Program-made: the position numbers and the translations under genes | Source: Ornithodoros turicata | Taxonomy: Eukaryota > Arthropoda > Arachnida > Ixodida > Argasidae | NCBI RefSeq assembly: GCF_037126465.1 | Contig: NC_088203.1 | Span: forward strand, 78,960,168-79,024,167 | Length of the DNA: 64,000 nt | Direction of reading: 5' to 3' | Shown here: in pieces, positions 43,071 to 52,950 of the stretch | Position numbering within the stretch: the first letter of the stretch is position 1 | How the letters are laid out: the number at the start of each line of letters is the position of its first letter | The notes under the pieces: generated by a model | Databases searched by the model: none | Told to the model about the DNA's origin: nothing | Seen by the model: only the letters and a program-made list of their open reading frames with translations

Positions 43071-43405
43071 TGCGGCATTCCCTATTATCCTGCAACCAGT
43101 ACCGCTCACAAAGACTCATCCTCCAACACCACTTGCGACAACTTGGCTACCCTAACGTCACTTTGGCCACCCTGCTCGGCCCGGTACTGCACAACCAGGG
43201 GGCCGTTACGACTACCCTCTTGAGCTTTCTTCGTGCCACCGACCTCTCGACCAGCCTCTAAGGCTTTTTGTGTGTGTGTGTGTGTGTGTGCGTGTGTGTG
43301 TGTGTTCTTTTCTTTCTTTCTTTTCTTTGTTCTTGAAGGAATAGCAAGTCGGCCTACGCCTGACTAACCTTTCCTCCTTTTTTAATAAACATATTCCCCC
43401 CACCT
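43071..43405 (+). pseudogene. I/R1-group element, C-terminal tail and 3' UTR
   Basis: The plus frame reads HSLLSCNQYRSQRLILQHHL, then LGYPNVTLATLLGPVLHNQG and VTTTLLSFLRATDLSTSL ending at TAA (43259-43261). This is the segment after the terminal zinc knuckle. The 3' UTR has a GT run (43268-43305), GGAATAGCAAGTCGGC, CTGACTAACCTTTCCTCC and TTAATAAACATATTCCCC. It is strongly 5' truncated. The same 3' UTR recurs at 16685 (minus) and 57760 (plus). Confidence 0.7.
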
Positions 43406-44464
43406 TCTGTCGAGATAAAGAAAACAGCGCTGTATAACTCCTGGTTTAGAGTAACCATTGTTCCGACTTCAGAGTTAGCTTCACGAGCTACGCTTGACCA
43501 TGATCAGAAAGGAGAGCGTTATACACCTGCTTCGCTTCTGTGTGACAGGCACGAGACAAAAGCACGTAGACTGTTGTGTATCAAATGGGTCATCAAGGGA
43601 CAATTTCCGTTTCACAAACTTCGACTTTGGAGACAACAGTCAGAGAATTATGTTCTGCAAGCGGCAATGGGAGGAGGGATGCCCTCGTAACGGTCTTAAA
43701 ACACGAGAAAAAAACTTAGGGGGATCTCTCCGGTGTAGAGGTCAAGGAGGTTTTGGGTGTAGAATCTAACTTTGATTACATTGAACGTAATCTAATTTAC
43801 TTGTTTTAGTTTACCAGTCAAATATTACTGAACTAGTAATAAAAATATAGGTTAATTGCGTTGACTTCATTAGTTTAAACCTACATGAACGATCGGAAAG
43901 ACGCAAGTTCTACGTCAAAAGAGGTAGGAATCTCAAGAGAAAGTGCTGTCTTTCATTTTCTTTTCTTTTTTTTCGTTCGCTGCATCCACTGAGCGATATT
44001 ATAATATATTCGATGTGTAAGAGCCCAATGTTCTGCATGCTATACGGAGGCAAAAACAAGGTGCTTGGTAAAGGTAATTTATCTGTTTGAATACCCTACA
44101 GCGCCGCTTGGCATTATACCAGGAGAAAGCGACTTGTACAGCGGGTCACAGATTAGCTTTTCAACGGCAGGTACATTAGCGAATACACATCAAAATGGAA
44201 CACAATGAAAGCAATAAAAACGCGAGATGATGTATTAGCTGTTAGGGAGCATTAACTTGTCTTGCAAAATATTGCGTGTAGAAGTATGTGTAAATCAAAA
44301 GAAGGTGCATTACAACAGGCTTCTCCATTGCACATAGTGCTCAACACTAAGTCAGAGCTGCTTATACCTAAGTACTGGTAGGAGCAAGCACCTTCCTCGG
44401 TGATCAACCACCGCTTTGAATAAATGCACATAGATACATTCGGATGCAATTATGATAAACAGGA
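43406..44464. other. No gene seen
   Basis: No recognisable coding or repeat content. Confidence 0.5.
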
Positions 44465-44700
44465 CGTTTCACTTTACGTGATAAAAAATCGTATTAAAAT
44501 ATCTACTTGTCTGAACGTTATGGGGTAAAAGCTAATTATCTCGGGGGAAATTTTGCCCTGACTTCTCGTTACCTTTATCAAATTTAATTCGCGTTAAACT
44601 GAGTTGCCCCAATTGATCTCCGAAATTTGCCATGACAACCTCACGTTTCTTTTTTTTTTTCTTTTTTTTTATTACAGAAATCGGAAGCACACTTCGGATT
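44465..44700 (+). repeat. Dispersed repeat D, copy 1
   Basis: Contains GTGATAAAAAATCGTATTAA, TATCTACTTGTCTGAAC, AAATTTAATTCGCG and CTCCGAAATTTGCCATGACA, then CCTCACGTTTCTTTTTT. The same order of blocks is found inverted at 46815-46995 and, more diverged, at 60340-60545. It has no coding capacity. The class is unknown. Confidence 0.65.
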
Positions 44701-44754
44701 TACCCCATTGCATTGCGAAATATATTTCCTGCTACTTTGGTAATAGCTAAAAAA

Positions 44755-44767
44755 AGGGGGGGGGGGA
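44755..44767. repeat. Poly-G tract
   Basis: Run of about 11 G after an A run. Confidence 0.7.
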
Positions 44768-45163
44768 AATATCGTTTCGAGGCGCGGAAATTGTCGAGCA
44801 AGCTCAGTTCCCCGTCAAGTTAATGCAACATGCGGCGGAGGCAAAACGGTCACCCGCCCCTTCCTGTTTCCCTCTCGCTCTTCTTTCAAATAACTTTGCG
44901 TTGCAACCACGCTGCTGGGAAAAGGGAAAGTGGGCAAAAGGGGAAAGTGTGAGGGCAGGTACATGGCCTCCTCGCATCGCTTCTCGAGATCTGGGCGCGG
45001 CTGCAAATAGACGACTTCAGAAAATCCCAGAGAGCTTAGCGCCGCCTTGAACTATGGGAACTTGCATATCAGAAAGGAAGGGAAGGTTTCCCAACGATTT
45101 CGATTTCTCCTCTGTCGGCCCATTATCCACGAGGTGTCAAGATCAGCAAAAACGGAACGTAAA

Positions 45164-45290
45164 GCCATGAGTAAAAACTTGCAGCCAAAGAGAGGGCGGA
45201 GACACAACAACACAACAGCGGGAACTGCAGTGTTGTGTCGGAACTGTTGTGTTTCCGTCCTCTCTTTGGCTGCAAGTTTTTACTCGTGGC
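45164..45290. repeat. 127-bp palindrome
   Basis: GCCATGAGTAAAAACTTGCA and GCCAAAGAGAGG on the left mirror CCTCTCTTTGGC and TGCAAGTTTTTACTCGTGGC on the right. Inner ACACAACA blocks also pair. Arms of about 50 bases have few mismatches, so it is probably a small fold-back MITE. Confidence 0.7.
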
Positions 45291-45499
45291 TATGTACCAA
45301 CTACCCCAAATTTCTACCTTGGTGAAACGTAAAGGACTGTTCTCCCTTCCTAATGACAGTAATCTCCCAGGAAGCAACGCGTGCGCAAGGAGCGCTGGGA
45401 TTTCCTGAAATCGTCTATTTGCGCGCCACGAAACGACGGTTTTCGCAATTGCTTTTAAATATTATCATTGTAATAGTGTTTTTTGCAGCAAAATATGTA

Positions 45500-46800
45500 T
45501 TTTGCAGCAGCGAAAAGTGTTCAGCTCTGCCTCGGCGTCCCGCCGGCAACCTCCAACCTCGCAGCTATTGCTGAAGCTAGAGAGCCACCTATATCTGTGT
45601 AGTGGATGACCGAATCCCTCAGGCATTATACACGTTTGCTGTCTCGACATGTCAAGCACCCGCTGGCCCGCTGAATTCGTACGCGATCAAGGTCGAGCAT
45701 TCACCAAGCTCTGAGGCCCTACTTCCATGAAATACCTCTGTTCAAGCCTCTGCCTACATCTCCCATTCCCAAGTCAAAGAAGGACACTACAGCGCCTGTT
45801 GTAATTCAGCTCGCACGGGATGGTGGTAGCTCAGTACTCCGTACTCCAACATATATTTACAGATGCGTCCACATCACAAGAGTTGTCGCCTTGCGCATTC
45901 GTCGTTCCGTCCTCGGGAGATCACCGTGTGATCCATCTCTCTCACAGGACGTCCTTAACTGCGTCACAGCTCTACGCCATCGAGGAAGCTCTCCTATACA
46001 TAGCATCAAAAGAAACCCCGACTTCAGGGGTTGTTTTCTCTGACTCTGGCCTCAAAACAATGCAAGGTTCAACGAAATCCTCACTTGCGCATGTCGTCTA
46101 CTGTGTTGTCACAGCACACAATTCTGCAGAAACAAAAAGTCGATCATCCAGTGAATCCCAGGGCACTGCGGTATCGGTGGAAATGAGAAGGCGGGCCAGG
46201 CTGCTCGAATTGCTCACCATAACAGAAAGGCTCATGAAATCTACTTCACGCAATCTGACGCAAATTACTTACTTGCCACCCTACGTAACGCTTCTCTAAG
46301 ACCATGTGGACAGGCCACGTCATGAATCACTCGTTCCTCGTGCGAATCGACCCCAGCTGCACCCACTGTCTCCCATCGAAGATGCAAATGCCCTTAGAGT
46401 CCGTCATCCATCCCCTGCAACTCAACGTCCCGCTAGCAGTAGGGTTACTTCATAAGATAGGTGTCGTTGGATCGCCGAACTGTCCAACTTGCGGAACCGT
46501 GGGGAACACGGAGCACGTGCTGGTCGCCTGCCGACGCTTCGACTCTAGTCGGCAAAGACTGAAGAACACCCTTGCTAAATTTGACGACCGACCTTTTAGT
46601 GTTGAGAAGGTACTGGGGAGCTGGCCAAAACAGCACCAACAACCTGCGCTGTGCACCCTGGCGAACTACCTCAAGGACATACGTGCTGAAGTAATCTTTC
46701 AAATCACTCGATGCTTTCACACATCAAGCGTCATGCAACAGCTGGTCGCACCAGTGCCATCTGCGTTTCCATTTTTTTTTTCTACTTCTAATCTAATCTA
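45500..46800 (+). pseudogene. I/R1-group element, RT thumb to 3' end
   Basis: Plus frames give VQLCLGVPPATSNLAAIAEA with REPPI (RT thumb) and SLRHYTRLLSRHVKHPLA. RNase H follows: HIFTDASTSQELSPCAFVV, LYAIEEALLYI, VVFSDS and, after a frameshift, IIQ-stop-IPGHCGIGGNEKAGQAA, where TGA stands for the conserved tryptophan codon. Then come the terminal knuckle NCPTCGTVGNTEHVLVAC and the tail FSVEKVLGSWPKQ. The stop, frameshifts and missing 5' half make it non-functional. The 3' end is near AATCTAATCTAGAATGG. Confidence 0.8.
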
Positions 46801-46814
46801 GAATGGGGTAAATC

Positions 46815-46995
46815 CGGCATGCTCTCTCTGCTTCCGTCAAAAAAACGTGAGGTTGGCTTGGCAAATTTCGGAGTTATACTAGGAAAATTGAAATTCTCGC
46901 GAATTAAATTTTGAGAAGTAATGGCGAAATCTCCCTGGCACAAATAGCGTTGACCCCTTCATGTTCAGACAAGTAGATATTTAATACGATTTTTT
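46815..46995 (-). repeat. Dispersed repeat D, copy 2
   Basis: The reverse complement carries GTGATAAAAAATCGTATTAA, ATATCTACTTGTCTGAACAT, AAATTTAATTCGCGAG and CTCCGAAATTTGCCAAGCCA in the same order as copy 1. It adjoins the end of the I/R1 element. Confidence 0.65.
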
Positions 46996-47236
46996 ATCAC
47001 GTTAGGTGGAACACCCCATAATGGACACAAAGAACTGTAGTTCTGTTTTCTCTGTGGTTCTGTGTGGTATGCCTACTCTCCAAGCATGAAGGGGTATTTA
47101 GTGCATTGGTTGTGTGTCATTTGTATTGGTTTGTAACACTTCTCTTCTTTTTCCTTCTTTTGGATGAAAGCCGCTGCGGGGAGGAGGAGCTTCCACGCCA
47201 GAACGAGTCAAGGTAAGTCTCTTCACTCGCTCACAA

Positions 47237-47260
47237 CCCCCCCCCCCCCCCCCCCCCCAA
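47237..47260. repeat. Poly-C tract, 24 C
   Basis: Uninterrupted run of 24 C, the longest homopolymer of the window. Confidence 0.9.
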
Positions 47261-47505
47261 TGAGACTCCGTTCACAGTCGCCTTATACGGTATAATGAAC
47301 GGAGGTAACGGCGACTCGAATGAAGAATACAAAAAAAAAAAAATCAAATTGTAGATTTTTCTCTCATGTTACATCTAATTCTACAGAAACACTGAATACA
47401 AGAAGGTAAATGGTAGACGATATCTGGGAATACACGTGATGAAAGTTCCTACATTTGCATTTAGTTCCCTTGCGGTGTATTTTCACCAGAATGTAACTAG
47501 ATAAA

Positions 47506-47893
47506 CTAGAAAAGAAGAACTTGTTCTCGGGTAAATCCATGTACTACTAGTCTGGCCTTATACCTTTTACTTCCGTTACTTTCGTTCTTTATACGAAAGA
47601 CCCATTTGCTTTTCACCACTTTCATCCCTTCTTTTCTGGGAACTCTTTCCCATGTGCACATTTCTTCATGGTAGCTTAACTCTTCATTCAATGGCTCGTT
47701 GTCATTTCTTGCGGTCTGGTGAGGATACGGCCTCTACGAAACGCTGCGGTTCATTTGGGGTTTCGTTAGCTTGGCGACAGTAGTCCGGCTTTATTGGATC
47801 TATGGCCAACCGGTCTGATTTTTTACGCAGGTTCTTGGACTTTCGACCCTCAATGTCGTTTTACGGGTCCCTGATGTCGCATTCGGATGCGGT
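47506..47893 (-). pseudogene. Copia element: RT start
   Basis: The minus strand reads NEPQRFVEAVSSPDRKK, then NEELSYHEEMCTWERV, followed by VVKSKWVFRIKNESNGSKRY and KARLVVHGF. This is the linker and first RT block of Copia polyproteins (EEL..NxTWExV, KWVFRxK, RYKARLV). A stop replaces the tryptophan before QRA and a frameshift follows. The remaining RT, RNase H and LTR are absent at this end. It continues the Copia sequence interrupted by the LINE and PLE-3. Confidence 0.75.
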
Positions 47894-49015
47894 TTATTTA
47901 TTTATTTATTTATTTCTGAATACTGCGGGCGCCACCAGGCGCCATAGCAGGAGTGGGATACAAGTACGCAATTTTACGGTGCTCAGAGTAGGTGTAATAA
48001 ATTTCGCACAATCATAAAAACACTACACACTTGAATTAGAACACACACTAGAATAAAAGAAAACTACACACCTGTGCAACAATATATAGAGAACTAGACG
48101 CATAATAACACAACATCAAAGGCAGTAGAGAAATAGATGAAAAGTTGCAGAGCCAGCTGGGATGTATTAGTCACTTTTAAAGTAATGATCTAACATGTTT
48201 GCGAACTTATCATATTTATCCGCGTTACAAATGTCAGCTGGCAATTTATTCCAGTCAGCTATCGTGTTTGGTAAAAAGGAGAACTTAAATGTGTCAGTTC
48301 TGCATCTGATCTCTTTCAATGTCAAAGGATGCCGGTCACGAAGCGAGAATGGGTCTTGAAGCTGAATTTTGGATTTCAAAGAGCTTTGAACTTCATTACG
48401 AAGTATTAAATATAAGAACTTTAGCCTCTCCTTTGAGCTACGGATCTCAATTGACTCTAACTTTGCCTGTTGGCACATAATTGTTGGAGATTCTGCTCTT
48501 CTATATCTGTTAAAAATGAACCGAGCAGCAAGGCGCTGTATTTTTTCTAGCTCTTGTTTTAAGGTTACTAAATGGGGATCCCAGATGACTTTTGCGTACA
48601 ATAACACAGGCAAAACAAGTGTCCTATAAGACAATAAACGCACTTCAGCCGTCGCAAGACTCTGTGACCTCCTTAGGTAAAACAGTTTGTTTCTAGCTTT
48701 TGTAGTGACATGTTGTACATGGTGATTCCACCTAAGGTCGCTAGAGATAACAACACCCAAGTATTTATAGCGGTCTACTTTATCTATTCGATTGCCCTGG
48801 AGATAGTACTCCGTTTGAAATGCGGTTTTCTTCCGGGTGACAGTTTGTAGTTCTTCGTGGCATATTGTCAATGGAATCGTATTCGAATCCTCAACGACAC
48901 TTTGTTGCCGAAGTTCTAATCCTCGTCTGTCTTCCCAAAAGAAAGGTTTTCTTCTGAAGAACACTTTGACTTTTGAGAGCTATACCCCACTGACGTGCTC
49001 ATGTGGGGTAGTTGG
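47894..49015 (-). mobile_element. CR1/Jockey-like LINE, 5' truncated, inside Copia
   Basis: A minus frame (48964-48167) of 265 residues covers the RT thumb and C-terminal region: DRYKYLGVVISSDLRWNHHV, KARNKLFYLRR, RTLVLPVLLYAKVIWDPHL, EKIQRLAARFIFNRY, and near the end FKFSFLPNTIADWNKLPADI. The 3' UTR ends in five AAAT units (47896-47915 as ATTT). The catalytic YADD box is not included. Insertion into Copia separates its integrase end from its RT. Confidence 0.85.
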
Positions 49016-49020
49016 TATAT

Positions 49021-49882
49021 ATTAGATACAAACGAACACAGCCGAAGACGAGGGACGAAGACTTGATGCTACAACTGCTTACTGGCAACTGACAGAAATT
49101 TTAATGCGAAAGGGCAGGGAAAAAACACACACACACAAGGAGAGGTGACAAGAAAACTCACTCCTTGACTTCTTAGGGCGGTCTAACAGCGCGTGTAGCA
49201 CACAGAGCTAATCTCTTGTGGCGATAAGTCAATTGAAGGTTGGCTCACGCCTTCCCAAGTGTTGATATCATGCAAGCCTCGACTATCTCACGCGTACTTT
49301 GTTTCGCAAACATTGCTTCTATAGTTGTTCTCTGAAACATGGGAGAGAACCCACAGGTTTTACAATGTATTGCCAAGTGTCCACGGGTGTAGTGTTCTTC
49401 ACTAAGCGAGCGTGTTCGCGAAGGCGGTCCTTTACGCATCTACCTGTCTGACCAACATATGTCCTATCGCACGATAGCGGAACGTTATAAACCACAGCCT
49501 CCTTGCAGTCAACATAATTGTTCTTGTGGTTAACATTACACCCTCTCTTTTCGCAGTCCTGGTTCACTTTTGCGCACACACATCTCATCCTGCCCATTGT
49601 GCCTTGGGGTAGTGGGCCGCACCTCATGTGGCGTATTTCCCCTTTCATCATCATTAGTTTATCTGTTGTTGTTGCGTAGAGGAAGACGAGTTTTATGTAG
49701 GCGCTGTAAACACAACTGGTACCTCGTATCTTGTTGCAACCTATTTTAAATTGTACCCGAGCCTGTGGATGCAAGAAACTCGAATAGGTATTATTCCCTC
49801 AGGCTTTCTGTCAGTTGTCAGTAAGCAGTTGTAGCGTCAAGTCTTCGTCCCTCGTCTTTGGCTGTGTTCTTTTGTATCTAAG
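49021..49882 (-). mobile_element. Penelope-like element 3, fragment with inverted ends
   Basis: Outer blocks 49025-49098 and 49805-49880 are inverted copies (AGACGAGGGACGAAGACTTG against CAAGTCTTCGTCCCTCGTCT; GTTGCCAGTAAGC against GTTGTCAGTAAGC). Between them the minus strand encodes the GIY-YIG domain described separately. The arrangement parallels PLE-1: 3' ends pointing outward. It lies inside the Copia integrase region, beside the LINE. Confidence 0.75.
49190..49774 (-). pseudogene. PLE-3 GIY-YIG endonuclease remnant
   Basis: Reads CVCAKVNQDCEKRGCN (cysteine-rich linker), VDCKEAVVYNVPLSCDRTYV, GQTGRCVKDRLREHARLVKN and, after a frameshift near 49400, AIHCKTCGFSPMFQRTTIEA, REIVEACMISTLGKA. 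In the third frame it ends GVSQPSIDLSPQEISSVC. Core residues of the nuclease (Y..G..Y.G, arginine) are intact, but two frameshifts break it. No reverse transcriptase remains. Confidence 0.75.
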
Positions 49883-50340
49883 CGATACAAAAGAGCCCTG
49901 TCGGTCATCACTGTAGCCTATAAAGATGCAGGACTTGCTTCGTGAATCCTGCATCGCAGCTGTGAGGGCACCGATGCGTTGGCGATACAACCGAAGCCTT
50001 TGAAGTAACTCAAAAACTGTTTTGGCCCGGACCAAATTTCCTCGGGTACCATGCCATTTAGTATTTGCTTAGCGCAACGATTTTTAACGGACACTTCATT
50101 GCTTCAGCCCAGAATTTTTCGGGCGAGTTTGAGTGACGTAGTAGCGTCCGTCCCGTTTCAAGAACGGTTCAGCCAGCTAAGCAACACCATTTTGTTTTGG
50201 AGAATAGGTAACGGTCCTTTCATGCACAATGCCTTCCTTCCTGAAGAACTATTGTAATTGCTTGCCTATGAATTCTCCGCCCTATCTGTTCGTATTCATT
50301 TGGCCTTGTGCCCAGTTTGGGGTTCTGCCATGCGTACCAA
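49883..50340 (-). pseudogene. Copia element: integrase second half
   Basis: Across frames the minus strand reads GGEFIGKQL, FFRKEGIVHERTVTYSPKQN, GVA (the block with the third catalytic residue region), SPEKFWAEAMKC, AKQILNGMVPEEIWSGPKQF, FKGFGCIANASVPSQLR and KSCIFIGYSDDRQGSF. These are the distal integrase core and its C-terminal GxxGYS motif. Several frameshifts and stops are present. Confidence 0.75.
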
Positions 50341-50412
50341 GACTTAGAATAGAATAGAATAGAAATAGAAAGAACAAAAATGGAAACGTAGGACGCACTG
50401 GTGCGACTAAGG
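50341..50412 (-). mobile_element. Very short I/R1 3' tail inserted in Copia
   Basis: The reverse complement GTCGCACCAGTGCGTCCTAC and GTTTCCATTTTTG, then repeated TATTC units, matches the 3' end of the element at 45500-46800 (GTCGCACCAGTGCCATCTGC, GTTTCCATTTTTT). About 70 bases remain. It interrupts the integrase between the DDHSR block and the GGEF block. Confidence 0.55.
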
Positions 50413-51216
50413 CTTATATCTCTTCAGCTGCCTCGTCCTTGTGCTTGAGAAAACGAACAAATATTTTTCGGCTGTGGTCGTCGACGATTGTGAGAAAAAA
50501 TCTGTTCCCACCTATAGAAGCTTCGTGAAAAGGACCGCAAATATCCATGTGAACAAGTTCCAGCGTCTCGTCTCGTCGATCTCCTACGTTCGAGAATGAG
50601 CTGCGCGGTTGTTTTCCGTGGAGGCAATTGATGCAGGGAATGATATCTCCAGTCATGTTTGGGAGTCCCCTAACAGTATTCATGCGTTGCATCTCACTCA
50701 ACGTCGAGTAGTTGACGTGTCCCATACGCTTGTGCGACAAATTCTTCAAGCCTTCTTTACATGTGCGGGCATGCTCCGGGCCGCGATAACCTTCGCGTGC
50801 AACTTGTAAATGCCGTATCTGTCTTCAGCGCTGAAAAGAAGCTGCTCTTCGCAATAGACTTTGCGCAGGCCGTCGCGAAAGGGACCCGTAAACCCATATT
50901 GCGCCAGTTTGGACACAGAGATAAGGTTATCAGCCATCCCTGGTACATGGAGCACGCTCCTCGCTGTCAAGGAGTTCACTCTCCTTCCAATCGTGACTTC
51001 GACTTTAACGTCGCCGACCCCCAGTGTTTCCATTAGTCGTCCGTCTGCGAGTGCGACTTTACTCTGCTCGTTGTAATTCCAAAGCACGTTCAGGGGTCCT
51101 GTCCTGTGACTACTTGCTCCAGAGTCGACTGTCCAACTGTCGTGGGATTCATTATTTTCGCTGGTACCGAAGGCATATAAGGCTTCGTGAGCCTTGCGTT
51201 GCGTTCTTCTTCAGAT
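50413..51216 (-). pseudogene. Copia element: protease, GAG-pre-integrase and integrase start
   Basis: The minus strand reads LYAFGTSENNESHDSW, then TVDSGASSHRTG with the aspartic protease motif DSGA. Next are LGVGDVKVEV, VLHVPGMADNLISVSKLAQY and KLHAKVIAARS. GAG-pre-integrase follows (SHKRMGHVNYSTLSEMQRM, INCLHGK: HHCC zinc motif), and the first integrase block HMDICGPFHEAS and TIVDDHSRKIFVRFLKHKDE with two catalytic aspartates. A single frameshift joins the protease and integrase frames near 50747. Copia integrase inserts the DNA copy; here the element is decayed and repeatedly interrupted. Confidence 0.85.
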
Positions 51217-51506
51217 TCTAGTGGAAGAAAGAAAGAAAGAATTTGGAGTTTCCGTCGTGAGACAACTGAGATCATGAGCGACGCCACAGCGGTCGGGCTG
51301 TGGATTGCTTTTGCCCACCTGAGGGTTCTTTAACGTGCGATGAAAGCTCATCACACGGCACCCCGTATTTAACGTTCCTCGCGGAAGACGGCGTGTCTAA
51401 GCAACTTGTACCCTGCCACCAAGTTGCTGGCGTCCTCGGCCGGGTTCGAACCTGCGATCTCGGAATCAGTTGGCGAACACGCTACCGACTGAGCCATCGA
51501 GGCCGG
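51217..51506 (-). mobile_element. SINE-1, full length, in Copia gag
   Basis: The reverse complement begins CCGGCCTCGATGGCTCAGTC (A box TGGCTCAGTCGG) and has an exact B box GGTTCGAACCC. The body follows (GACGCCAGCAACTTGGTGGC, CGTTAAATACGGGGTGCCG, AAGAACCCTCAGGTGGGCA, CGCTCATGATCTC) and a tail TTTCTTTCTTTCTT. TTCTAGTGGA flanks it at both ends (about 51218 and 51507), giving a target duplication of about 10 bases. Both polymerase III boxes are intact, so this copy could have been transcribed. Confidence 0.8.
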
Positions 51507-51654
51507 TTCTAGTGGAGGAAAAACGTGGCTGCTCTTTGGCGCACTGCCAAACGCCAGTACTATAGCATTGCAGCAGATGAAGGAAGGCGAATTCAGTTTG
51601 GATACGAAAGAAGCATACTTTCGGGAGCTTTAGCAGATCGGCAACAGTCTATGG
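51507..51654. other. Probable Copia gag flank
   Basis: Continues the Copia sequence upstream of the SINE insertion on the minus strand. No zinc knuckle or other landmark can be read with confidence. Confidence 0.35.
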
Positions 51655-51903
51655 TGAAAGATGAAAGTCACTGAAAAGGTTAGCTAGCTGTAGGACTCAA
51701 ACCCACATCTTCTGCATTGCCGGTCCAGGGCTCTACCAATTGAGCTAAGAGTGGCTGGTTTGTCCCTTCAGATGACGCACCCTGGAAGTCGATGAGAAGG
51801 CGTGTTAGCATAGCTCAATTGGTAGATCCCTGGACCGGCAATCCAGAAGATGTGGGTTCGAGTCCTACAGCTAGCTAACCTTTTCAGTGACTTTCATCTT
51901 TCA
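51655..51903. repeat. Inverted pair of tRNA-like sequences
   Basis: Left (51655-51757, minus) and right (51808-51903, plus) arms are inverse copies of about 98 bases. Each contains TAGCTCAATTGGTAGA (A box), CTGGACCGGCAATCCAG on the right arm (anticodon stem with loop CCGGCAA, anticodon GGC) and GTGGGTTCGAGTCC (B box; GTTTGAGTCC on the left). A shared tail AGCTAGCTAACC and AAGTCACTGAAAAGG follows. A mature tRNA would need T at position 33 and a 7-bp acceptor stem; here position 33 is C and no acceptor stem closes. It is a tRNA-derived repeat in head-to-head arrangement rather than tRNA genes. Confidence 0.65.
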
Positions 51904-52189
51904 TCGTTAATTTCCTAGGCAGATTGAGTCTCTGTATGTATTTGTCCCTTCTATGTTGTTGCAGCCTCAGAACATCAATTCTTTCATGTTGAACACTCTA
52001 TGGAAACGACACGACAAATGAAGCTGTCAAATCAAAGATCAGCAACGCAATGTAAATCGATTGACTTATCATATTTTCCCAAGCGTTAACGTGAGAACTT
52101 CCCACCTGCTAAAACTCGGTATTCATTCCTCAGGCCATAAGAACCTGAACGCACCACCATTACACGATCACTCGGACGATTCCTCGTCG
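51904..52189. other. No gene seen
   Basis: No recognisable content. Confidence 0.5.
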
Positions 52190-52950
52190 TCTGGGTGATT
52201 TCAAGTCTAGCAATGCAGATGATGGGTTCGTAGATACTGCAGTAGGATATGTAGTCCATCTAGCGCAAACTAGCATGTACTTCTCGCGAACACGCGGTCT
52301 GTCGTTGCGCCGTTGCGTGTGGTCGGCACATTCACATCACCCACGATGTCCAAGTTGAACGTCTCCTTCATATAGTCGATATCCAACCCATTGTTGTCGT
52401 CCCTGACGTTAATGTTAAAGTCTCCACGCACAATGAGCGTCACGTCGGTACGGTGCACCGTTTTTACCTCGGTAAAGTTTAGTTGCGTTTTAGGAGCTCG
52501 CGGCAGGAGATTCCAAGTGAGGAAGAATTTGATGTCGTCTCGTGAAACGTTTGGCGAGAGGCAGACAGCGACAATGGTGGTTTTACGACCATTGATAGTG
52601 CTCTCGATTGTGCACACGTCTCCCGCTTCTCCATTCGTTTTGATGGGGAGATGCCATGGAGTGACCGCACTGTTCCCTTGCTTCCCGTAAAGTACGACAC
52701 CAGCCGCTCTGCTCTCTTGGCGGATGCGGAACGACACGCACCCGCATCCGCCTATCTCACACGAATCATCAGTCCACGTTTCCGTCAACCCCAGCACGCG
52801 CACCTTCGTAAGAATTGCATTACCCTGAACGTCCATTATGCGTGCCCACAAAATCTGAACGTTCGCTACGGCCATGCTCAGAGTGACGATCATGCCAGGA
52901 GAGCTTGTTTTCGGCATCTTCGACCGACTCGAGGAACTTCTTCTCTGCGC
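52190..52950 (-). pseudogene. Helentron apurinic-like endonuclease domain
   Basis: The minus frame reads ILWARIMDVQGNAILTKVRV, LGLTETWTDDSCEIGGCGCV, RQESRAAGVVLYGKQGN, GDVCTIESTINGRKTTIVAV, CLSPNVSRDDIKFFLTWNLL, TDVTLIVRGDFNINVRDD, FNLDIVGDVNVPTTRNG and TDRVFAR. LTETW carries the catalytic glutamate and GDFN the aspartate-asparagine pair of the endonuclease/exonuclease/phosphatase fold. VPTTRNG..TDRVFA is the end of the fold, where LSTDH-type residues are replaced. The extension DYISYCSIYEPII follows after a frameshift. It directly follows a PIF1-like helicase end (next entry), as in Helentrons. Confidence 0.75.

Noticed and set aside
51217..51315. Apparent retroviral-type zinc knuckle near the Copia protease (CGVAHDLSC)
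   Set aside because: The sequence is the 3' body of the SINE-1 insertion; the duplication TTCTAGTGGA on both sides shows it is not part of Copia.
51655..51903. Two tRNA-Ala genes
   Set aside because: A and B boxes and an anticodon-like stem are present, but position 33 is not T and no acceptor stem closes; listed as a tRNA-derived inverted repeat.
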